Source: an uncultured Clostridia bacterium
GTDB taxonomy: Bacteria; Bacillota; Clostridia; Christensenellales; Pumilibacteraceae
NCBI GenBank assembly: GCA_947385185.1
Contig: CANDJX010000012.1
Location: 1 to 20,117, forward strand
DNA length: 20,117 nt
Reading direction: 5' to 3'
A program made the translations under genes and the position numbers. Below the pieces are notes generated by a model. The model did no database searches. It had not been told where the DNA came from and saw nothing but the letters and a program-made list of their open reading frames with translations. Numbering within the stretch: the first letter of the stretch is position 1; every line of letters starts with the position of its first letter. Below, in pieces: positions 14,445-20,117 of the stretch.

Positions 14445-15200
14445 TTATTTGTCGAAATTGACTACCTGGCTGAAATCGGGAGCCTTGAGCGACGCGCCGC
14501 CTATAAGACCGCCGTCTATGTCGGGCATAGCCATGAGTTCTTTGACGTTCTTCGGATTCATCGATCCGCCGTACTGAATGCGCACTTTATTGGCGAGTTT
14601 ACGGTCGAACATTTTTGCGATCACTCCGCGTATAAACTTGATTGTTTCTTCCGCCTGTTCGCTCGTCGCCGTCTTGCCCGTACCGATAGCCCATACGGGT
14701 TCGTAAGCAATGATAACCGACGCCATATCCTCCGCGCTTATGCCCTCGAGTCCGAGCTGTACCTGCTTGCGGATAACGGTCTTGGTTCTGTTCTTTTCGC
14801 GCTGGTCGAGCGTTTCGCCCACGCATACGATCGGCTTGAGCCCTTTGCCGAGCGCCGTCTTGAGTCTTGCATTGACCGTCGCGTCCGTTTCTCCGAAATA
14901 CTGACGGCGTTCGCTGTGACCGATAATCACGTATTCCGTGCCGAGCTCCGCGAGCATATCCGCGGATATTTCGCCGGTGAACGCGCCTTTTTCCGCCCAC
15001 GCGACGTTTTCCGCGCCGACCTTGATGTTCGAGCCCGCGCAGAGCTTGACCGCAACGTCGATGTCGGTGTAAGGCACGCAGATAACGACGTCGCTCGTCG
15101 CATCCTTTACGAGCGGCTTAAGAGCTTCGATAAGCGCCGTAGCTTCCGCCCGCGTCATATTCATTTTCCAGTTTCCCGCAATGATCGGTTTTCTTGCCAT
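14445..15200 (-). CDS. tpiA: Triosephosphate isomerase
   Basis: A 251-residue glycolytic enzyme of standard length that interconverts dihydroxyacetone phosphate and glyceraldehyde-3-phosphate. Active-site residues are all in place: Lys12 (AGNWKMN), His95 (VIIGHSERR) and Glu167 (AYEPVWAIGTG, which also begins the flexible lid). The phosphate loops are RIQYGGSMN and LIGGASL. I took the ATG at 15200 (MARKPIIAGNWK), the conserved start, with AAAAAGGAGATA about 11 nt upstream; the open frame continues 5' but shows no conservation. It is a single gene with its own promoter and terminator. It also handles the triose phosphate released by Eda, although it is not part of that operon. Confidence 0.97.
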   Translation of the reverse strand: MARKPIIAGNWKMNMTRAEATALIEALKPLVKDATSDVVICVPYTDIDVAVKLCAGSNIKVGAENVAWAEKGAFTGEISADMLAELGTEYVIIGHSERRQYFGETDATVNARLKTALGKGLKPIVCVGETLDQREKNRTKTVIRKQVQLGLEGISAEDMASVIIAYEPVWAIGTGKTATSEQAEETIKFIRGVIAKMFDRKLANKVRIQYGGSMNPKNVKELMAMPDIDGGLIGGASLKAPDFSQVVNFDK

Positions 15201-15280
15201 AATGTTTTTATCTCCTTTTTCGGATTGATGTGTTAAGTTTCCCGGCGTTACAAATACTATGCACGACCGGACACTGCTAT

Positions 15281-15309
15281 AGTATATATATTTTTCACGC
15301 AAATTGCAA
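15281..15309 (-). promoter_or_regulatory. tpiA promoter
   Basis: On the minus strand TTGCAA (15304-15309) and TATACT (15281-15286) are 17 bases apart, leaving an 80-nt leader before the tpiA ATG. Confidence 0.6.
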
Positions 15310-15372
15310 GAAAAATCACGACGAAAATGCCCGCTATTTATAATTTGTCGCGCCGCATGAGCATTCACATCA

Positions 15373-15401
15373 TTGACAGCAACCGCTTTTTCGGTTATAA
15401 T
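15373..15401 (+). promoter_or_regulatory. Perfect consensus promoter of the cardiolipin synthase gene
   Basis: TTGACA (15373-15378) and TATAAT (15396-15401) match the sigma-A/sigma-70 consensus exactly with the optimal 17-base spacer, 20 nt before the ATG, so the leader is very short. The spacer contains the inverted repeat AACCG/CGGTT (15381-15385 and 15392-15396), which could be an operator for an unknown repressor. Confidence 0.85.
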
Positions 15402-15421
15402 AGCATATAAGGAATCGAGAA

Positions 15422-16984
15422 ATGAAACTGTTCAAAGCCCTCATGGGACAAACCGCCATAACTCTGATCGCAGTCCTGCTTCAGATCGGGATATATCTCG
15501 GCATGGGGCAACTGATCGAAATTTCACTGAGTTTTATTCCGTGGACTATCGGCGGCACCAGAGTTTCGCATATAATAATGGGGGTGTTCAACGCAATCGT
15601 CGCGCTTATAGTGATCGTTCGGCTTACGATCCGCGACATGACTCCGGACGCAAAAGTGGCATGGGTTACCCTGCTTGTGTTCGCGCCCGTAGGCGGCGCG
15701 CTCATCTATCTGCTGTTTTCTCACAATATACTCAGCCGCAAAAAAACGCTGCAATATATGGATATACACGCACGCGGCAAAAAATATATGACGTCGACCG
15801 ACGATTGCGAGGACGTGCTCGGCGAACACGTCGGTCACAGCCGGTATCTTTACAATGCGTCCATGGCGGTGCCGCACCGCTATTCGGACGTGGATTTTTT
15901 TTCTACGGGCGAACAGTTTTACGCCGCGCTCATAGAGGAGCTCGAAAAAGCCGAAAAATATATCTTTCTCGAATACTTCATTATCGAACGCGGGGTCATG
16001 TGGAACCACGTCGAAAAAATACTCGAGAAAAAAGCCGCGCGCGGAGTTACGGTCAAATTGCTTTACGACGATATAGGCTGTATGCCCAAAGTCGAGCACA
16101 CGTTTTATAAAAAGATGCGCGCCAAAGGCATCGACTGCCTACGCTTCAACAAGTTCACGCCGGTTGCGAGCGCGGTGCACAACAACCGCGATCACCGGAA
16201 AATAACCGTCGTGGACGGCAAGGTCGGGTTCATGGGCGGCGCGAACCTCGCGGACGAATATATCAACGTCAAGCACCCGTTCGGACAGTGGAAGGATTCG
16301 GCTGTAAGGATCCGCGGCTCTGCGGTGCAGAACCTCATAATGCTGTTCCTGACTTCGTTCGACGCGCAGGACGCGACGCGCACGGAGAACTACGAGGATT
16401 TTGTTCCGGAATACTACGAATGGTACGAGGAGAGCGGCATAGTCCAGCCGTTCGGCGATTCGCCGCGCCCGCTGACCGAAGATCACGTCGCCGAGAATTG
16501 CATACTCAATATGATAAACCAGGCGAAGAATTATATGTACATCTCCACGCCTTACCTTATATTGAGCCACAGCCTGTCGAGTTCGCTCTGCCGCGCCGTC
16601 AAACGCGGCGTGGACGTGCGTATCGTTACGCCGAGAGTTCCGGACAAAAAACTCGTGTTCTGGATCACGCGCCGCAATTACAAACCGCTCGTCAAAGCCG
16701 GCGTGAAGATATACGAGTATCTGCCCGGGTTCATACACGCGAAAAACTACCTGTGCGACGACGCAGTCGGCATGGTAGGCACGATCAATCTCGATTACCG
16801 CTCGCTCATTCACCACTTCGAATGCGGCGTATGGATGTATAAAACGCGTTGCCTGAAAGATATAAAAGAAGACTTCGAAAAAACTTTCGCCGTCAGCGAA
16901 CTGATGACGAAAGAAACGATAAAACAAACGATCCCCAAACGTGTGGCGAGCGCGATAGGCTCTATCTTCTCGCCGTTGCTCTGA
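15422..16984 (+). CDS. cls: Cardiolipin synthase (phospholipase D superfamily)
   Basis: A 520-residue membrane enzyme. Two hydrophobic segments lie at about 10-35 and 46-70, with a third stretch at 81-100. The two phospholipase-D domains follow, with HKD motifs at His258-Lys260-Asp265 (HRKITVVD) and His439-Lys441-Asp446 (HAKNYLCD), each followed by a GG/GT-x-N element (GGANLAD, GTINLDYRS). This bacterial type condenses two phosphatidylglycerols into cardiolipin and glycerol at the membrane. Length and layout match Gram-positive Cls. AAGGAATCGAGAA precedes the ATG. The gene diverges from tpiA and is followed after 38 nt by the exchanger gene, probably in the same transcript. Confidence 0.94.
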   Translation: MKLFKALMGQTAITLIAVLLQIGIYLGMGQLIEISLSFIPWTIGGTRVSHIIMGVFNAIVALIVIVRLTIRDMTPDAKVAWVTLLVFAPVGGALIYLLFSHNILSRKKTLQYMDIHARGKKYMTSTDDCEDVLGEHVGHSRYLYNASMAVPHRYSDVDFFSTGEQFYAALIEELEKAEKYIFLEYFIIERGVMWNHVEKILEKKAARGVTVKLLYDDIGCMPKVEHTFYKKMRAKGIDCLRFNKFTPVASAVHNNRDHRKITVVDGKVGFMGGANLADEYINVKHPFGQWKDSAVRIRGSAVQNLIMLFLTSFDAQDATRTENYEDFVPEYYEWYEESGIVQPFGDSPRPLTEDHVAENCILNMINQAKNYMYISTPYLILSHSLSSSLCRAVKRGVDVRIVTPRVPDKKLVFWITRRNYKPLVKAGVKIYEYLPGFIHAKNYLCDDAVGMVGTINLDYRSLIHHFECGVWMYKTRCLKDIKEDFEKTFAVSELMTKETIKQTIPKRVASAIGSIFSPLL

Positions 16985-16993
16985 TAAACTCAC

Positions 16994-17010
16994 GCGCTTT
17001 CAGAGAGCGC
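16994..17010 (+). other. Small hairpin between cls and the exchanger gene
   Basis: GCGCT (16994-16998) and AGCGC (17006-17010) form a 5-bp stem with a 7-base loop. There is no T run, so it is at most a processing or attenuation site. It also covers the place where the exchanger's ribosome site should be, and none stronger than GAGAG is visible. Confidence 0.3.
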
Positions 17011-17022
17011 ACTCCGAAAAAC

Positions 17023-18072
17023 ATGGAAATTTTCTTGATGATATTACTTATAGTCGTCGGACTCGTACTGCTCGTGCTCGGCGCGGATCTGTTCGTAGAC
17101 GGCGCAAGCGGTATTGCCGCCAAGCTCCGCATATCCGCGTTCGTGATCGGCATGACCATCGTCGCGTTCGGTACTTCCGCGCCCGAACTCGCCGTATCGA
17201 TCAAATCGGCGGCAAGCGGTAGCGGCGACATAGCCATGGGCAACGTAATCGGCAGCAATATAATGAATATACTGCTCATACTCGGTATCTCGTCGCTTAT
17301 CCGCGACCTGCCCGTCGGCAAAAAAACGTTTGCGATCGAACTGCCGTTTCTCATCGTTATTTCGGGGATACTTTTCCTGCTGACCGAAGTAGTGACACCG
17401 CAAGTTCTTACCCGTATAGACGGACTGATTTTCATTATCCTGTTCGTAGTTTACGTCGTTTATATGATACTCGAAGCGCTGCGGGAACGCAAAACGGAAA
17501 CCGCGGCAATACTCGCGTCGCCGGAAAGCGGCGAAGTCCCGGTCAAAGAAACCGAACCGTCGCCCGTGCCGAAAATGCGCACTGGGCTGCTCGGAGCTTA
17601 CGACCGTATGCAGGATAAAGTCTGGTTTCTGATAGTGATTACGATAGTCGGGCTCGGATTCGTCGTCCTCGGCGCGCAACTCGTGGTCGATAACGTCAAC
17701 GCGCTCACCGAACTGATCCCGAACGATAACGCAAGAAAAATACTCGCCGTTACCGTGGTCGCGCTCGGCACTTCCCTGCCCGAACTCGTAACGTCGGTCA
17801 TGGCGGCTGTAAAAGGCAACACCGGGCTTGCGCTCGGCAACATCATCGGCAGCAATATAATGAATATTCTGCTTATCCTCGGCTTGCCCACGCTCATATT
17901 CGGCGTGCCGTACTCGTCGAGTTATTTCGTAGATACGCTCGTATCTATAGGCGCGGCGGCGTTGCTTTTCGTCTGCGTCGGCATCGGAAAAGGTAAAAAA
18001 ATCAATAAGATCGGCGGCGCGCTCATGCTTGCGTCGCTTGTCGGATACCTTGTCTATTTGTTTTTGAGCTGA
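17023..18072 (+). CDS. CaCA-family Na+/Ca2+ exchanger-type antiporter (YrbG-like)
   Basis: A 349-residue polytopic protein built of two related halves. Each half has the alpha-repeat of calcium/cation antiporters: GTSAPELAVS with GNVIGSNIMNILLILG (49-88), and GTSLPELVTS with GNIIGSNIMNILLILG (249-287). The Glu55 and Glu254 of these repeats are the cation ligands in the family. A hydrophilic cytoplasmic loop (about 153-197) separates the halves. It probably exports Ca2+ or a similar cation against Na+ or H+; the ions cannot be read from the sequence. I chose the ATG at 17023 (MEIFLMILL), since the open frame upstream overlaps cls out of frame with no conserved sequence; an ATG at 17038 is an alternative. 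Confidence 0.9.
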   Translation: MEIFLMILLIVVGLVLLVLGADLFVDGASGIAAKLRISAFVIGMTIVAFGTSAPELAVSIKSAASGSGDIAMGNVIGSNIMNILLILGISSLIRDLPVGKKTFAIELPFLIVISGILFLLTEVVTPQVLTRIDGLIFIILFVVYVVYMILEALRERKTETAAILASPESGEVPVKETEPSPVPKMRTGLLGAYDRMQDKVWFLIVITIVGLGFVVLGAQLVVDNVNALTELIPNDNARKILAVTVVALGTSLPELVTSVMAAVKGNTGLALGNIIGSNIMNILLILGLPTLIFGVPYSSSYFVDTLVSIGAAALLFVCVGIGKGKKINKIGGALMLASLVGYLVYLFLS

Positions 18073-18096
18073 CAAAACAAATTTTTCAGTCACGCT

Positions 18097-18121
18097 GTCC
18101 GTACAAAACGGACGGTTTTTT
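18097..18121 (+). terminator. Terminator of the cls-exchanger transcript
   Basis: GTCCGT (18097-18102), loop ACAAA and ACGGAC (18108-18113), then GG and T6. It lies 24 nt after the exchanger stop and has the classic intrinsic form. Confidence 0.85.
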
Positions 18122-18234
18122 GCTTAGTCCGATTATTCGTATTCTACGTCCGCTATACCTGTAAATAATGAGATAACAATATAACGAAATAAGAGTTTTT
18201 TATTATATAAAATAAGATAACGATATAAAACATA
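18122..18234. other. AT-rich spacer with an imperfect direct repeat
   Basis: No gene is seen. AGATAACAATATAAC (18171-18185) and AGATAACGATATAAA (18215-18229) match at 13 of 15 positions, 44 bp apart. The stretch between them is almost entirely A and T. Confidence 0.4.
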
Positions 18235-18271
18235 GCATAAAACGGCAGGAGTGATCCTGCCGTTTTATGCT
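18234..18271 (-). terminator. 17-bp perfect hairpin terminator after the RHS-linked small gene
   Basis: Positions 18234-18250 and 18255-18271 are perfectly complementary over 17 bp with the loop GTGA; the stem contains ACGGCAGGA. It lies 13 nt past the small gene's stop. The stem's own AT flank gives a TTTTATGCTATGTTTT tail on the minus strand. It could also back up the exchanger terminator from the other side. Confidence 0.75.
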
Positions 18272-18283
18272 TAAAAACTATAC

Positions 18284-18652
18284 TTATTTAACAATACAAT
18301 CAAGACGTTCAACATTAAATTGAATATATTCGCCTTCTTTCAAGTCTTTTGGAGTTGAAGTATCAAGCTTTATTGTCAATTCCCCAATACAAACAATAGG
18401 TACGTTTTTATTTACTATTTTCCCTTGCAATTGATATGAATAATAATCTTTTAATTTTATAATTTTACTATCTTCAGAATCTATTCGTATTATATCTTGT
18501 GCAAATAATGCTATTATTTCCGACACTTTTGCTTTTGAATCATAAACATCAGCCGGATGACAATAACACATTAGTTCGTATTGTCCATCAGTCACAATAA
18601 TATCAGCTTCATTGCTATATTGATCGAAATCTTTAATTTGCTTGATATACAT
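18284..18652 (-). CDS. Small AT-rich protein downstream of RHS, putative orphan immunity protein
   Basis: A 122-residue soluble protein, start MYIKQIKDFDQYSNEADII. I do not recognise its family. The second half looks beta-rich (YSYQLQGKIVNKNVPIVCIG, then GEYIQFNVERLDCIVK), compatible with a small beta-barrel. It has no signal or membrane segment. Its start is well supported by GAGGAG 7 nt before the ATG; the frame is open further upstream, but that part is an out-of-frame shadow of the RHS gene. The first 61 nt overlap the 3' end of the RHS reading frame. Base composition is strikingly AT-rich, unlike the RHS gene next to it. Position directly after an RHS gene, size and composition all fit an immunity protein for an RHS C-terminal toxin. 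That role is inference; no matching toxin is present. Confidence 0.7.
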   Translation of the reverse strand: MYIKQIKDFDQYSNEADIIVTDGQYELMCYCHPADVYDSKAKVSEIIALFAQDIIRIDSEDSKIIKLKDYYSYQLQGKIVNKNVPIVCIGELTIKLDTSTPKDLKEGEYIQFNVERLDCIVK

Positions 18653-20117
18653 ATGAATCTCCTCATCTTTCCCGCACCTACCAAAGCACCTGTAGCAGCT
18701 CCATGAAATACTGCCCCTGTCATTATTCCCGCAAGAGCACCCACGCCAAATGTAAGCACAGCCATTGATGTAGCGACAAGTGCGACTCCTACGCCAAGAA
18801 ATAACCACGCCCACCAAGGGATTCCGTCACCGCTTGATGCGCTGTCGCTCTCTCCCGACGTTGGATCTTTTACAAGCCCCATAAGCACGGTGCATATGTA
18901 CGGCATTAACTCTATGATATTATCGCACATTATATCGTTCCTGTCAAGCCGTTCTTCCGCTATCGCTTCTTCTACTCCGCACGCGTCGAGATACTTCCCC
19001 GTCTCCGGATCGTAATATCTCCCGCCGTTATAGTACAGCCCCGTTTCTCTGTCATAGTAATACCCTTTCCAACGTATAGGAAAGATATTGCCAACGAACG
19101 TCGAACTTGTATTTATTGCGTTGTTTCCGTCGTATACTTTGCATACTCCGTGCGCGTCGTACTTATACTGCGCGGCTATTCTTCCCGCTATGTCTACAAT
19201 GTACCTCACGCTTCCGCTCATGTCCCGCACGACTCTATACATACTTCCGTTTATGAACGCCCCGATCAACCCTTCGGTATCGTAGTAGTACATCATAGGC
19301 TTACTTCCGTCCTCGCATATGAGTCTTCCGTTGTCGTAGTAGTAGTCGGTCGTATTTCCGTTGTTTACTTTCCTGCATCTCGCTCCGGTATAATCATACG
19401 CGTACGTAGTACTTCCCGCACTTGCAAGCAATCTTCCGCGCGTCCAGGTATATGATCTTTTATTGTCGCTTACTCGGTTGCCGTAATTGTCGTACGCATA
19501 GCTTTGAAGTACGTCGTTCCCCGCTTCGTCCGAAGTGATCTTCGTAAGCCGTCCGCGGCTGTCGTACTGCATATAACGCTTTAAGGCTATACTCTCCGTT
19601 ATGCTCCTGAGTCGCTTACCATCGTACGCATATATACGATTTCTCCCGAAGCCCATGTTGTATTCGCCCGTTAGCCGTCCGAATTTGTCGTAAACGTAGC
19701 TCTCTCCTTCCGAATAGTTCTTCGCATAACTGTCGTTTTCTCCGCTCACTCGCCACACTACAGTGCTCAGGCGTCCGTCGTCATGATAAGTACGCTCCTC
19801 AATCATTTTCGTTTTCTGCCTGTTCAGTCCTTGCTCGTATTCGGCTCTGACCGTCTGCGTCATTTTTAACAACGCCTGTGCTCCGCTCCCGTACTCGTAG
19901 TCGTAATGAACAGGCAATGTGTATGGCGCTCCGTTATTTACCGCATATTTCCGCTTTACCCGTCCGAACGCGTCGTACTCGTATTTCATGCCCATTCCGT
20001 GTATAGGCAAATAACTGTCGTTGATGTTCTCGACTTCGTGGTTCACTCCCGTTATGCGCGGTTCGACCGTCTTTTCCCCGTCGTACTCTACAGTGACCTT
20101 ATACGCAGGATGGTTCG
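18592..20117 (-). CDS. RHS/YD-repeat protein, 3' part; toxin domain missing
   Basis: About 507 codons of an RHS-repeat protein are visible. The frame is open to the right edge, so the true start lies outside; the GTG at 20046 is internal. It holds some ten YD units such as YEYDAFGRVKRKY, YVYDKFGRLTGEY, MQYDSRGRLTKI, YAYDNYGNRV and YKYDAHGVCKVYD. The RHS core boundary follows as GLYYNGGRYYDPETGKYLD. Next are an acidic and polar stretch and a strongly hydrophobic Gly/Ala segment (from PWWAWLFLGVGVALVATS to GAATGALVGAGKM, nt about 18665-18820) of the kind that precedes the variable toxin in Firmicutes polymorphic toxins. Instead of a toxin domain only about 22 more residues follow (RRFICISSKLKISINIAMKL), read from the downstream gene's start in another frame. 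The usual NPVNYVDPSG-like segment after the core is also absent. The intact protein would be a surface or secreted toxin-delivery shell; this copy looks toxinless. Confidence 0.85.
   Translation of the reverse strand, partial: NHPAYKVTVEYDGEKTVEPRITGVNHEVENINDSYLPIHGMGMKYEYDAFGRVKRKYAVNNGAPYTLPVHYDYEYGSGAQALLKMTQTVRAEYEQGLNRQKTKMIEERTYHDDGRLSTVVWRVSGENDSYAKNYSEGESYVYDKFGRLTGEYNMGFGRNRIYAYDGKRLRSITESIALKRYMQYDSRGRLTKITSDEAGNDVLQSYAYDNYGNRVSDNKRSYTWTRGRLLASAGSTTYAYDYTGARCRKVNNGNTTDYYYDNGRLICEDGSKPMMYYYDTEGLIGAFINGSMYRVVRDMSGSVRYIVDIAGRIAAQYKYDAHGVCKVYDGNNAINTSSTFVGNIFPIRWKGYYYDRETGLYYNGGRYYDPETGKYLDACGVEEAIAEERLDRNDIMCDNIIELMPYICTVLMGLVKDPTSGESDSASSGDGIPWWAWLFLGVGVALVATSMAVLTFGVGALAGIMTGAVFHGAATGALVGAGKMRRFICISSKLKISINIAMKLILL

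Noticed and set aside
16849..17022. N-terminal extension of the exchanger (58 extra codons)
   Set aside because: The region overlaps the end of cls in another frame, and its translation (PERYKRRLRKNFRRQ) is not membrane-like or conserved.
18653..18817. N-terminal extension of the small RHS-linked protein
   Set aside because: The translation is a Cys/Gly/Arg-rich shadow of the RHS hydrophobic segment; a clear GAGGAG site points to the ATG at 18652.

Overview
The window reads as chromosomal DNA from a Gram-positive, Firmicutes-type anaerobe, most likely a gut or rumen Clostridia member of medium G+C. The grounds are a hexuronate operon of Bacillus/Clostridium type (SDR-family UxuB, short UxuA), strong AGGAG ribosome sites, consensus sigma-A promoters, DUF1540 and InlB-repeat proteins, and interspersed repeats of a style common in Clostridia. 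The clade is inferred from family resemblance, not from a marker gene. No rRNA, tRNA, CRISPR array or transposase was seen.

Left third (about 160-7064, minus strand): a complete glucuronate-to-KDPG operon, in transcription order GPH sugar/cation symporter, uxuA, uxuB-type SDR, uxaC, eda, kdgK. It would import a hexuronate or hexuronoside and convert D-glucuronate via fructuronate, mannonate and 2-keto-3-deoxygluconate (KDG) to KDPG, then to pyruvate and glyceraldehyde-3-phosphate. A divergent AraC-type regulator (7206-7979) sits across a 140-bp intergenic region that holds two 12-bp direct repeats one 22-bp step apart, the nearer touching the -35 of a good promoter. This is the layout of an AraC-type activated promoter. 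The last gene, kdgK, is cut by an in-frame TAA with both halves otherwise intact, which would block the KDG kinase step unless it is read through, reinitiated or complemented.

Middle (8097-15200): a small Cys-rich double DUF1540 protein (+), then minus-strand genes: an InlB-repeat/transglutaminase lipoprotein, an unrecognised 274-aa protein followed by a glutamate-5-kinase-like amino-acid kinase, a Wzz-like two-TM coiled-coil membrane protein, dUTPase, a 330-bp block of interspersed repeats, and triosephosphate isomerase.

Right (15422-20117): divergent from tpiA is a cardiolipin synthase gene with a perfect consensus promoter, followed by a Na+/Ca2+-exchanger-type (CaCA) antiporter and a terminator. 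Beyond it, on the minus strand, is the 3' part of an RHS/YD-repeat gene running off the right edge. It keeps its pre-toxin hydrophobic segment but has no toxin domain: its frame runs into, and stops inside, a very AT-rich 122-aa gene that looks like an orphaned immunity gene.

Most noteworthy points: the eroded RHS toxin/immunity locus, the single-codon break in kdgK, the AraC operator architecture, and the unrecognised protein paired with a kinase lacking a PUA domain.
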